A program made the translations under genes and the position numbers. 64,000 bases of DNA from Halomonas sp. (GTDB lineage: Bacteria > Pseudomonadota > Gammaproteobacteria > Pseudomonadales > Halomonadaceae): assembly GCF_017515565.1 (NCBI RefSeq), contig NZ_JAFWFN010000004.1, positions 1 to 64,000 of the forward strand, given 5' to 3'. This document shows positions 44,074 to 53,028 of the stretch, in pieces. Each line of letters starts with the position of its first letter. The first letter of the stretch is position 1. A model generated the notes under the pieces. It was not told the origin of the DNA and did not search any database. It saw only the letters and a list, made by a program, of their open reading frames with translations.

Positions 44074-45069
44074 CTATTTCCAGCGACGCTCGTAGGCGCC
44101 CAGCGTGGTGGTGGCGCCTTCGGAAAGCTCAGCAAGACCAGCCATCCAGGTGTGTTCTGGATGAAAGCGCCCAGGCGCGCCTTCGAGGCGATCCAGTGCC
44201 TGGCGCCAAATGCCTGCTACCTTCGACACATAAGCGGGGCTGCGCTGACGCCCTTCAATTTTTACCGCACTAATACCCAGCTCACGCAATTCTGGTAGTA
44301 GCTCCAGGGTATTGAGGCTAGTAGGCTCCTCAATGGCGTGGTAGGTCTCGCCCGCTACCTCAAAGCGCCCCTTGCACAGGGTGGGGTAGCCGGCGCGTTC
44401 GCCCTCGGCGTAGCGATCAATCAGGACATTATTAAGGCGCGACTCTAGGCCCTGAGGTGTCTCTTCCCAACGCACATGAGCCGCTGGTGAGCAGACGCCC
44501 CGCGTATTGGGCGACTCGCCGGTAAGATAAGAAGAGAGATAGCAGCGCCCTTCGGCCATGATGCACAAGCTGCCAAAGGCAAACACTTCGAGTTCCACCG
44601 GTGTTTGCTTGGCGAGATCGCGTACTTGAGTAATCGATAACACCCGAGGCAGTACGGCGCGCTTGATGCCAAAGTGCTCATGATAGAAGCGCAGTGCTTC
44701 ATGACTGGTCGCCGACCCCTGAACTGAAAGGTGCCTAGCTACGTCAGGATGGTGCTGAGTGGCGTAATCCAACAGGCCCATATCGGCGAGGATCAACGCA
44801 TCTACGCCTAGATCAGCCGCTTGATCTACGGCCCGGGTCCACTGTTGCCAGCCATCGGGCTGGGGGTAGGTGTTAATCGCGCAGAATACCCGTTTGCCTT
44901 GCTTATGGGCGTAGTCGATACCCTCACGGGCGCGTTTGTCGGTGAAGTTAAGCCCAGCAAACTGGCGAGCGTTCGTGGCGTTTTGGAAACCGAAGTAGAC
45001 CGCATCGGCCCCTTCATCCACCGCACGCTTCAGGGCGGGCAAGTTGCCCGCAGGGCACACAAGCTCCAT
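44074..45069 (-). CDS. ubiU: Anaerobic ubiquinone hydroxylation protein UbiU
   Basis: A 331-residue U32-family protein of the UbiU (YhbU) type. Cysteines at 169, 176, 193 and 232 correspond exactly in position to the E. coli UbiU cluster ligands. It forms a complex with UbiV to add hydroxyl groups during ubiquinone synthesis without oxygen. It is first in ubiUV. An FNR/Anr-like box lies about 66 bases upstream, as expected for a gene needed in anaerobiosis. Confidence 0.93.
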   Translation of the reverse strand: MELVCPAGNLPALKRAVDEGADAVYFGFQNATNARQFAGLNFTDKRAREGIDYAHKQGKRVFCAINTYPQPDGWQQWTRAVDQAADLGVDALILADMGLLDYATQHHPDVARHLSVQGSATSHEALRFYHEHFGIKRAVLPRVLSITQVRDLAKQTPVELEVFAFGSLCIMAEGRCYLSSYLTGESPNTRGVCSPAAHVRWEETPQGLESRLNNVLIDRYAEGERAGYPTLCKGRFEVAGETYHAIEEPTSLNTLELLPELRELGISAVKIEGRQRSPAYVSKVAGIWRQALDRLEGAPGRFHPEHTWMAGLAELSEGATTTLGAYERRWK

Positions 45070-45128
45070 TGCGAAGACTCCTTAAGATGAAAGCCCGAGC
45101 ATTTTAGTCGCCTATTTATTGCCACCTT

Positions 45129-45142
45129 TTGACCCAGGTCAT
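45129..45142. promoter_or_regulatory. FNR/Anr-like box between ubiU and hemN
   Basis: TTGAC-CCAG-GTCAT matches the Anr-like consensus TTGAY-N4-RTCAA at nine of ten half-site positions. It lies 60 bases from the ubiU start and 173 bases from the hemN start, so ubiUV is the more likely target, and hemN may share it. Confidence 0.6.
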
Positions 45143-45314
45143 TATGGGGAGGCTTTCAAGGCGTGGTGAGCAACGCAGTGGAGTCACGATGGATGCAGGA
45201 GGTTTTTTAAAACGTATACTGTATGAATATTAACCAGCGCTTGCTGCGTTCACTTCTAGAAACCTTTTTCAAAGATCTTTTTTTAAAGACCCTCTTAAGA
45301 GACCTTTCCCTATC

Positions 45315-46700
45315 ATGCTAGATGAGCAGTTGTTCAACCGTCCCCTGGTAGAAAAGTACGACCGGCCGGGACCCCGCTACACCTCCTACCCAACCGCTCC
45401 GCAGTTTCATGCGGCGTTTGCCGAGGATGATTACCGTAGCGCCGCCGAGCGCAGTAACCGGGCTGAAGAACCAAAGCCACTGTCGGTTTATGTGCATATC
45501 CCGTTCTGCAAAAGCCTGTGCTACTACTGTGCCTGCAACAAGATCATTACCCACAACACCGAGCGGGCGGCTGAGTATCTCCAGTGGCTAAAACAGGAGA
45601 TTCGCGTTCAGGGGGCGCTATTCGATAGCACCCGGCGGATGACCCAGCTACACCTGGGAGGCGGCACCCCGACCTACCTGAGTAACGCCCAGCTAGGCGA
45701 GCTAATGGCAGCGCTGGACGAAGCCTTCCATTTTGCGGGGCCTGCAGAGCGAGAATTTTCGCTAGAGGTGGACCCGCGCACCGTAACCCCTAAGCAGGTT
45801 TATGAACTGTACGCACTGGGGTTCAACCGGTTGAGCTTCGGCGTACAGGATTTTGATCACGAGGTGCAGCAAGCGGTCAATCGCGTTCAAAGCGAAGAGC
45901 AGGTGGTCTCGCTGGTTAAAGCGGCCCGTGACGCTGGCTTTGAATCGGTCAGTGTGGATTTAATCTATGGCTTGCCGCTGCAGACGGTAGCAAGTTTCGA
46001 TACCACGCTGGCCAAGATTATTGACCTGCAACCGGATCGCATTGCCGCTTACAGCTACGCCCACCTGCCCGACCTGTTCAAGGCTCAGCGGTTGATTCGT
46101 CCCGAGGATATGCCGCCGCCAGAGCGCAAGTTAGAGCTGCTTGAGCTCACGATCAATCGCCTAACCGCCGCCGGTTACGTTTACATTGGTATGGATCACT
46201 TTGCCCTGCCGGATGACGAGTTAAGCCTAGCCCGCGAAAACGGCACGCTGCAGCGCAACTTCCAGGGGTACTCCACCCACGCTGACTGCGACATGATTGG
46301 GTTGGGCATCACTTCTATCGGCAAGGTAGGGGATACTTACAGTCAGAACGTCAAGGAGACTGCACAGTACCAGCACCGCATGGACGAGGGGCGTTTACCC
46401 GTTTTCCGTGGCTATCGGCTTAGCGACGATGACCGCCTGCGACGTGATGTCATTAATACACTGATGTGCCATGGGCGTCTTGAGTTTGCTGCTATTGAGG
46501 CCCGCCACGGTATCGAGTTTCGCAGCTACTTTGCCAGTGCCTTAGCGAGCCTGGAAGAGATGGCTGATGACGGCTTGATCGCCCTTCGCGACGATGCAAT
46601 CGAAGTGTTGCCTTCGGGTCGGTTAATGATCCGTAACTTGGCCATGGCGTTTGATGCCTACCTAACGCCGAAGGAAAATCGCTACTCGCGAACCGTATGA
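45315..46700 (+). CDS. hemN: Oxygen-independent coproporphyrinogen III oxidase
   Basis: A 461-residue radical SAM enzyme. The cluster motif is HIPFCKSLCYYCACN (Cys65, 69, 72, with Cys74 also present as in E. coli HemN). GGGTP-containing SAM-binding region (HLGGGTPTYLS near residue 112) and the HemN C-terminal domain follow. It makes protoporphyrinogen IX without oxygen, which is needed for haem of the nitrate reductase and NarI. It faces away from ubiU. Confidence 0.95.
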   Translation: MLDEQLFNRPLVEKYDRPGPRYTSYPTAPQFHAAFAEDDYRSAAERSNRAEEPKPLSVYVHIPFCKSLCYYCACNKIITHNTERAAEYLQWLKQEIRVQGALFDSTRRMTQLHLGGGTPTYLSNAQLGELMAALDEAFHFAGPAEREFSLEVDPRTVTPKQVYELYALGFNRLSFGVQDFDHEVQQAVNRVQSEEQVVSLVKAARDAGFESVSVDLIYGLPLQTVASFDTTLAKIIDLQPDRIAAYSYAHLPDLFKAQRLIRPEDMPPPERKLELLELTINRLTAAGYVYIGMDHFALPDDELSLARENGTLQRNFQGYSTHADCDMIGLGITSIGKVGDTYSQNVKETAQYQHRMDEGRLPVFRGYRLSDDDRLRRDVINTLMCHGRLEFAAIEARHGIEFRSYFASALASLEEMADDGLIALRDDAIEVLPSGRLMIRNLAMAFDAYLTPKENRYSRTV

Positions 46701-46799
46701 TTTCCAAGGCTACTCCTCGTCTATTCCTTAACATTTGCTGCTCTATCACCTTGGGGGTAGATAGGGTGTATATGGAGGTAATCACGCAGTAATTCTGAT

Positions 46800-46874
46800 G
46801 TCGATCGCGCAGACTTCTCCTCATGGAACCCGCATGACGGGTAATGCAAATTTCCGAGGAGCCTGGAGATCGAC
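46800..46874 (+). promoter_or_regulatory. Potentially structured 5' leader of narG
   Basis: Three nested helices can be drawn. P1 is GTCGATC (46800-46806) with GATCGAC (46868-46874). P2 is CTCCTC (46817-46822) with GAGGAG (46856-46861). P3 is ACCCG (46828-46832) with CGGGT (46838-46842). P1 ends one base before the narG ATG and lies at the ribosome-binding site GGAG (46865-46868). This suggests a regulatory leader; identity is unknown. Confidence 0.5.
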
Positions 46875-46875
46875 A

Positions 46876-49800
46876 ATGAGTCACTTCATAGATCGGCTGA
46901 ATTTCTTCCGCAAGGCCCGCGAGCCCTTCGCCAATGAACACGGCGAACTGCGCAGCGAATCCCGCCAATGGGAAGATAGCTATCGTGCCCGCTGGCAGCA
47001 CGACAAAGTGGTCCGCAGCACCCACGGTGTTAACTGCACCGGTTCGTGTAGCTGGAAAATTTACGTTAAAAACGGTCTGGTGACCTGGGAGACCCAGCAG
47101 ACCGACTACCCCCGTACCCGCCCCGACCTGCCTAACCATGAACCGCGTGGCTGCCCACGCGGTGCCAGCTACTCCTGGTATATGTACAGCGCCAACCGTC
47201 TCAAGTACCCGTTGGTTCGCAAGCCGCTACTGGCCCTATGGCGCGAAGCGCTCAAGGCGCATCCAGACCCGGTCGATGCCTGGGCGTCGATTGTCGAAGA
47301 CCCGGCCAAGACCAAGCAGTACAAGCGTGCTCGCGGTATGGGTGGTTTTGTACGGGGTGACTGGGATGAGCTTAACGAACTGGTAGCGGCCTCGAACGTT
47401 TACACCGCTAAACAGTATGGCCCCGACCGGATCATCGGCTTCTCGCCGATTCCCGCTATGTCGATGGTCAGCTACGCGGCCGGTAGCCGCTACCTGTCAT
47501 TGATCGGCGGCGTCTGCATGAGCTTCTACGACTGGTACTGCGACTTGCCGCCCGCATCGCCGATGACCTGGGGCGAGCAGACCGACGTACCCGAATCCGC
47601 TGACTGGTACAACTCCGGCTACATCATTGCCTGGGGCTCCAACGTACCTCAGACCCGGACCCCGGATGCCCACTTCTTCACCGAAGTGCGCTACAAAGGC
47701 ACCAAAACCGTCGCCATCACCCCGGACTACGCTGAGGTCTCTAAGCTCACCGACGAGTGGCTCTCCGCCAAACAGGGCACCGATGCCGCCCTGGCCATGG
47801 CCATGGGGCACGTCATCCTCAAGGAATTCCACCTTGACAACCCCAGCGCCTACTTCACCGACTACGTGCGTCGCTATACCGACATGCCGTTCCTGGTGGA
47901 ACTAGAAGCGCGAGAAGATGGCAGTTTTGCACCAGGCCGCCAATTGCGGGCCAGTGATTTTGATGCTGCTCTGGGCCAGGAAAACAATCCCGAGTGGAAA
48001 ACCGTTGCCTGGGACGAAACCCGCGACCAACTGGTGGTGCCGCGCGGTTCCATCGGTTTCCGCTGGGGCGAGACCGGCGACGAGGTAGGCAAGTGGAACC
48101 TGGAATCGCTGGATGCTGCTGGCGCCGAGATCAAGCCGCTCCTTAGCCTAGCCGAGCACCACGATAGCGTCGCGCGCGTGGCATTCCCTTACTTCGGTGG
48201 TATTGAGCACGAGCACTTTGAGCACGTCAAAGGGGCCGGTGTAGGCGCGGCTGATGACCTGCTGTTCCACAACTTGCCCGCCAAGCGCCTGAAGAGAGCC
48301 GATGGCAGCGACATGCTGGCGGTTACCGTTTTTGATCTGATGTGTGCCAACTACGGCATCGACCGTGGCTTTACCAGTGACGGCGAAGATGACGGCGCGA
48401 CCTCGTTTGATCAGGTTCGCCCTTATACCCCCGCGTGGCAGGAGAAAATCACTGGCGTGTCGGCAGAGCAGTGCACCCGTATCGCCCGTGAGTTTGCCGA
48501 CAACGCTAACAAAACCAACGGACGTAGCATGATCATCGTCGGTGCCGGTATGAACCACTGGTACCACATGGACATGAACTATCGTGGCCTGATCAACATG
48601 CTGGTCATGTGCGGCTGTATCGGCCAGAGCGGTGGTGGCTGGGCGCACTATGTGGGTCAGGAAAAGTTACGCCCGCAGACCGGCTGGACCCCGCTGGCCT
48701 TTGGCCTCGACTGGCAGCGCCCGCCGCGTCATATGAACTCTACCTCGTTCTTCTACAACCACTCCTCCCAGTGGCGCTACGAGAAGCTTGAGATCAAAGA
48801 GATCCTATCGCCGCTGGCCAAGGCCGAGGATTACCCGGGCAGCCTGATCGACTTCAACGTACGCTCCGAGCGCATGGGCTGGCTGCCCTCCGCGCCGCAG
48901 CTCGGTACCAACCCGCTGCGCTTGGCGAAAAAAGCCGAAGCCGCGGGCATGTCCACTGCCGATTATGCAGTGCAGCAACTTAAGAGCGGTGAGCTGGCCT
49001 TCGCTGCAGAAGACCCGGACAACGCGCAGAACTTCCCGCGCAACATGTTCATCTGGCGCTCCAACCTGCTGGGTAGCTCCGGCAAGGGCCATGAGTACAT
49101 GCTCAAGTACCTGCTGGGTACCCGGCACGGTATTCAGGGCAAAGACTTGGGCGACTTCGGTGGCCAGAAACCCGAAGAAGTCGTATGGCACGACGAGGCG
49201 CCGGAAGGCAAACTCGACCTGCTGGTGACCCTGGATTTCCGCATGTCCACCACCTGCCTTTACTCGGATATCGTGCTGCCCACGGCCACCTGGTACGAAA
49301 AAGACGACCTGAACACCTCCGACATGCACCCGTTCATACACCCGTTGACCGCGGCCACCGACCCCGCCTGGGAATCGCGTAGCGACTGGGATATTTACAA
49401 GGGTATTGCTAAGGCGTTCTCCAAGGTATGCGTGGGGCACCTGGGCGAAGAGACCGACTTGGTCACCCTGCCCATGCAGCACGACTCGCCTGGGGAACTG
49501 GCCCAGCCGGAAGTGTTGGATTGGAAAAAAGGCGAGTGCGCGCCGATCCCCGGCAAAACCATGCCGTCGCTGATCGAGGTCAAGCGTAACTACCCCGAGA
49601 CCTACGAGCGTTTCACCTCCGTTGGACCGCTGCTGGAAAGTATTGGCAACGGTGGTAAGGGCATCGCCTGGAACACCGACGATGAAGTCGAGCTGCTAGG
49701 AAAACTTAACCACCGCAAACTGGATGGCCCGCATAAAGGGCGCCCACTGATCGACAGCGCGATCGATGCCGCTGAAATGATTCTGACCCTGGCGCCGGAA

Positions 49801-50658
49801 ACCAACGGCCAGGTAGCGGTAAAAGCGTGGGATGCACTCTCCAAAATCACTGGGCGCGACCATACCCACCTAGCGAGGCCCAAGCAGGAAGAGAAGATCC
49901 GGTTCCGCGATGTGGTTGCCCAGCCGCGCAAGATTATCTCCAGCCCCACCTGGTCGGGTCTTGAGGATGAGCACGTCTCCTACAACGCGGGCTATACCAA
50001 CGTCCACGAGCTGATTCCATGGCGCACCGTGAGCGGTCGACAGCAGTTCTATCAAGATCACGCCTGGATGCGCGCGTTCGGTGAAAGTCTGCTGGTCTAT
50101 CGTCCGCCCATCGACACTAAAGCGGCCAAAGGCTTCACGCTACCTGCCGACAACGGTTTCAAGAGCAAGGCGCTGAACTTCATCACGCCGCATCAGAAGT
50201 GGGGCATTCATTCCACTTACTCAGACAACCTGCTAATGCTGACGCTTAACCGCGGTGGCCCGGTGGTGTGGCTCTCCGAGGCAGACGCTGCCTCGATTGA
50301 TATCGAGGACAACGACTGGATCGAGGTTTACAACGCCAATGGCTCGATTGCGGCGCGGGCGGTGGTTAGCCAGCGCGTCAAAGACGGCATGGTGATGATG
50401 TACCACGCCCAGGAGCGCCAGGTGAACGTACCCGGCTCTGAAATTACCGGCACCCGGGGCGGCATCCACAACTCGGTTACCCGGGTCTGTCCCAAGCCTA
50501 CCCATATGATCGGTGGCTACGCGCAACTCTCTTACAGCTTTAATTACTACGGCACCGTCGGCTCTAACCGCGACGAGTTCGTGTTGGTACGCAAGATGAA
50601 ACACGTTGACTGGCTGGATGGCGAAGGCAATGACAGCGTTCAGGAGGCCGTGAAATGA
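46876..50658 (+). CDS. narG: Respiratory nitrate reductase alpha subunit
   Basis: A 1260-residue molybdopterin enzyme, the membrane-bound nitrate reductase catalytic subunit on the cytoplasmic side. The N-terminal FS0 cluster ligands are visible as HGVNCTGSC and later GCPRGASY. Asp223 in WYCDLPP corresponds to the Mo-ligating Asp of E. coli (222). It reduces nitrate to nitrite with electrons from NarH. An in-frame ATG at 46798 has no ribosome-binding site; ATG 46876 follows GGAG and gives the known N-terminus. It overlaps narH by four bases. Confidence 0.97.
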   Translation: MSHFIDRLNFFRKAREPFANEHGELRSESRQWEDSYRARWQHDKVVRSTHGVNCTGSCSWKIYVKNGLVTWETQQTDYPRTRPDLPNHEPRGCPRGASYSWYMYSANRLKYPLVRKPLLALWREALKAHPDPVDAWASIVEDPAKTKQYKRARGMGGFVRGDWDELNELVAASNVYTAKQYGPDRIIGFSPIPAMSMVSYAAGSRYLSLIGGVCMSFYDWYCDLPPASPMTWGEQTDVPESADWYNSGYIIAWGSNVPQTRTPDAHFFTEVRYKGTKTVAITPDYAEVSKLTDEWLSAKQGTDAALAMAMGHVILKEFHLDNPSAYFTDYVRRYTDMPFLVELEAREDGSFAPGRQLRASDFDAALGQENNPEWKTVAWDETRDQLVVPRGSIGFRWGETGDEVGKWNLESLDAAGAEIKPLLSLAEHHDSVARVAFPYFGGIEHEHFEHVKGAGVGAADDLLFHNLPAKRLKRADGSDMLAVTVFDLMCANYGIDRGFTSDGEDDGATSFDQVRPYTPAWQEKITGVSAEQCTRIAREFADNANKTNGRSMIIVGAGMNHWYHMDMNYRGLINMLVMCGCIGQSGGGWAHYVGQEKLRPQTGWTPLAFGLDWQRPPRHMNSTSFFYNHSSQWRYEKLEIKEILSPLAKAEDYPGSLIDFNVRSERMGWLPSAPQLGTNPLRLAKKAEAAGMSTADYAVQQLKSGELAFAAEDPDNAQNFPRNMFIWRSNLLGSSGKGHEYMLKYLLGTRHGIQGKDLGDFGGQKPEEVVWHDEAPEGKLDLLVTLDFRMSTTCLYSDIVLPTATWYEKDDLNTSDMHPFIHPLTAATDPAWESRSDWDIYKGIAKAFSKVCVGHLGEETDLVTLPMQHDSPGELAQPEVLDWKKGECAPIPGKTMPSLIEVKRNYPETYERFTSVGPLLESIGNGGKGIAWNTDDEVELLGKLNHRKLDGPHKGRPLIDSAIDAAEMILTLAPETNGQVAVKAWDALSKITGRDHTHLARPKQEEKIRFRDVVAQPRKIISSPTWSGLEDEHVSYNAGYTNVHELIPWRTVSGRQQFYQDHAWMRAFGESLLVYRPPIDTKAAKGFTLPADNGFKSKALNFITPHQKWGIHSTYSDNLLMLTLNRGGPVVWLSEADAASIDIEDNDWIEVYNANGSIAARAVVSQRVKDGMVMMYHAQERQVNVPGSEITGTRGGIHNSVTRVCPKPTHMIGGYAQLSYSFNYYGTVGSNRDEFVLVRKMKHVDWLDGEGNDSVQEAVK

Positions 50659-52217
50659 AGATTCGTTCCCAGGTAGGCATGGTTCTCAACCTAGACAAAT
50701 GTATCGGCTGTCACACCTGCTCGGTGACCTGCAAAAATGTTTGGACCAGCCGCGAAGGTATGGAGTACGCCTGGTTCAATAACGTCGAGACCAAGCCCGG
50801 TATTGGCTACCCCAAAGAGTGGGAGAACCAGGCCAAATGGAAGGGCGGCTGGATGCGCCGAACCGATGGCAGGATCGAGCCGCGCATTGGGGGTAAGTGG
50901 CGGGTATTGGCGAATATCTTCGCCAACCCCGACCTGCCCGACATGGACGACTACTACGAGCCGTTCACCTTTGACTACCAGCACCTGCACACCGCCAAGA
51001 TCGGCGAGCACCAGCCGGTGGCGCGCCCACGTTCGCTGATTTCCGGCGAGCGTATGAAGAAGATCGAATGGGGCCCCAACTGGGAAGAGATCCTCGGCAC
51101 CGAGTTCGCCAAGCGGCGTAAAGATGCCAACTTCGACAAAGTGCAGGCGGATATTTACGGCCAGTTCGAAAACACCTTCATGATGTACCTGCCGCGCCTG
51201 TGCGAACACTGCTTGAACCCCACCTGCGTGGCGTCCTGCCCCTCTGGTGCGATCTACAAGCGGGAAGAGGACGGTATCGTTCTGATCGACCAGGACAAGT
51301 GCCGCGGCTGGCGGATGTGTATCTCCGGGTGCCCCTACAAGAAGATCTACTACAACTGGAAAACCGGTAAGTCTGAGAAGTGCATCTTCTGCTACCCGCG
51401 TATCGAGGCCGGCCAGCCGACTATCTGCTCGGAGACCTGCGTGGGTCGCATTCGTTACCTCGGCGTGCTGCTGTACGACGCTGACCGTATTGAAGAAGTG
51501 GCAAGCTCGCCGGATGAGCGCGACCTCTATCACCGCCAGTGCGAGATCTTCCTCGATCCCAACGATCCGGAAGTGATTGCCCAGGCGAAAAAAGATGGCA
51601 TTCAGGATAACGTCATCAAGGCCGCTCAGGCATCGCCGGTCTACAAGATGGCCATCGACTGGGGGTTAGCGCTGCCGCTGCACCCTGAATACCGCACGCT
51701 GCCGATGGTCTGGTACGTACCGCCGCTCTCGCCGATTCAGTCCGCCGCTGAGGCAGGGCATATTGAGTTCGACGGTGTACTGCCCAAGATTGAGTCGCTG
51801 CGTATCCCGGTCAAGTACCTGGCTAATCTATTGACCGCTGGTGAGGAAGAGCCAGTAGTGCTGGCACTCAAGCGCTTAATGGCGATGCGCGTTTACATGC
51901 GCAGTAAGCATGTGGAAGGTGCCCCCAATGCCGAGGTGCTCGATGCGGTGGGGCTCAGTGTCGCCCAGGTGGAAGAGATGTATCGCTACCTAGCTATCGC
52001 CAACTATGAAGATCGTTTCGTTATCCCCACCAGCCACCGTGAAATGGCCACCGACGCCTTCCCCGAGCGGGGTGGTTGTGGCTTCACCTTTGGTGATGGT
52101 TGCCACGGTGAGAGCCAGCCCAACCTGTTTAACGGCCGTAAGCAGACCAGCGTGTTGGTGAAGCCGGTAGAGGTCTTCGACCCGCAGCCCCAACTTGAGG
52201 AGACCCGCCATGACTGA
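50655..52217 (+). CDS. narH: Respiratory nitrate reductase beta subunit
   Basis: A 520-residue ferredoxin-like electron-transfer subunit. Four Cys clusters appear: CIGCHTCSVTC, CEHCLNPTCVASCP, CRGWRMCISGCP, and the last with CIFC plus the CSETC region. The tryptophan in CRGW replaces a cysteine and marks the 3Fe-4S cluster, as in E. coli NarH. It passes electrons from NarI haem to NarG. It overlaps narG by four bases and narJ by eight. Confidence 0.97.
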   Translation: MKIRSQVGMVLNLDKCIGCHTCSVTCKNVWTSREGMEYAWFNNVETKPGIGYPKEWENQAKWKGGWMRRTDGRIEPRIGGKWRVLANIFANPDLPDMDDYYEPFTFDYQHLHTAKIGEHQPVARPRSLISGERMKKIEWGPNWEEILGTEFAKRRKDANFDKVQADIYGQFENTFMMYLPRLCEHCLNPTCVASCPSGAIYKREEDGIVLIDQDKCRGWRMCISGCPYKKIYYNWKTGKSEKCIFCYPRIEAGQPTICSETCVGRIRYLGVLLYDADRIEEVASSPDERDLYHRQCEIFLDPNDPEVIAQAKKDGIQDNVIKAAQASPVYKMAIDWGLALPLHPEYRTLPMVWYVPPLSPIQSAAEAGHIEFDGVLPKIESLRIPVKYLANLLTAGEEEPVVLALKRLMAMRVYMRSKHVEGAPNAEVLDAVGLSVAQVEEMYRYLAIANYEDRFVIPTSHREMATDAFPERGGCGFTFGDGCHGESQPNLFNGRKQTSVLVKPVEVFDPQPQLEETRHD

Positions 52218-53016
52218 TGCCGCTGTTCAATCGCCACTCTCGTCGGCCCCGGCAGAGCCGCCGTTTGAGCCGGAAAAAGGCATGCGTAGCCTGCGTGTGC
52301 TGGCCCGCCTGCTCGATTACCCGACCCAGGAACTGCAGGATGCCTGCGGCGAGCTAATCGAAGTTCTTAATGCTGAGCGCCGCCTGGGGGCGGCCCTCAC
52401 GTCGTCGCTGATGGATTGGTGTCAGCGGCTTCATGAAGGGGATTTGCTGGAGCTGCAGGCCGAGTACGTTGCTATGTTCGACAAGGGGCGCGCGACGTCA
52501 CTGTTGTTATTCGAGCACGTGCACGGCGAATCCCGCGATCGTGGCCAAGCCATGGTGGATTTAATGGCTGAGTACAGTGCTGCTGGTTTCGAGCTGGATG
52601 CCCGGGAGCTACCTGACCACCTGCCGGTATTTCTTGAGTATCTCTCACTGTGCGATGAAGCGGAGATTGGCCGCTGGCTGGGTGAAATACGCCACATCCT
52701 GGCGCTGCTCACCGCACGGTTGGAAGAGCGGGGGGCAGATCACGCCTTGGTACCGCTATCACTCCTGGCGTTAGTGGGGGCTGAGGGCGATGTGGAAGAG
52801 CACCGTCTACAGGTTAAAAAAGAGGTGCCCGATAACACCCCCGAGGCGCTGGATGCGGTATGGGAAGAAGAGGCAGTACGCTTTTCAGCTTCCTCAGACG
52901 AGGATTGCGCGCTGCAGTCCGCTGAAGGCCGCCGTCTGGCCGAGCGAAAACACACAGTTCAGAGCCAGCCGGTACGCATCATGCCTGCCGCTACCGCTCA
53001 TCCCGCCAATCGTTAA
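52210..53016 (+). CDS. narJ: Nitrate reductase molybdenum cofactor assembly chaperone
   Basis: A 268-residue system-specific chaperone of the NarJ/TorD family, helical, with the typical LARLLDYPTQELQDACGELI region and LPDHLPVFLEYLS motif. It binds NarG until cofactor and clusters are inserted, and it is not part of the final enzyme. The ATG 52210 (GAGGAG upstream) overlaps the narH stop by eight bases. The C-terminal tail is longer than in E. coli NarJ and charged. Confidence 0.94.
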   Translation: MTDAAVQSPLSSAPAEPPFEPEKGMRSLRVLARLLDYPTQELQDACGELIEVLNAERRLGAALTSSLMDWCQRLHEGDLLELQAEYVAMFDKGRATSLLLFEHVHGESRDRGQAMVDLMAEYSAAGFELDARELPDHLPVFLEYLSLCDEAEIGRWLGEIRHILALLTARLEERGADHALVPLSLLALVGAEGDVEEHRLQVKKEVPDNTPEALDAVWEEEAVRFSASSDEDCALQSAEGRRLAERKHTVQSQPVRIMPAATAHPANR

Positions 53017-53028
53017 AGGAGAAAGATC

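Noticed and set aside
46798-46875. In-frame ATG at 46798 giving NarG an extra 26 residues
   Set aside because: There is no ribosome-binding site at a proper distance, the stretch forms a folded leader, and the NarG family begins with MSHF-like sequence at 46876.
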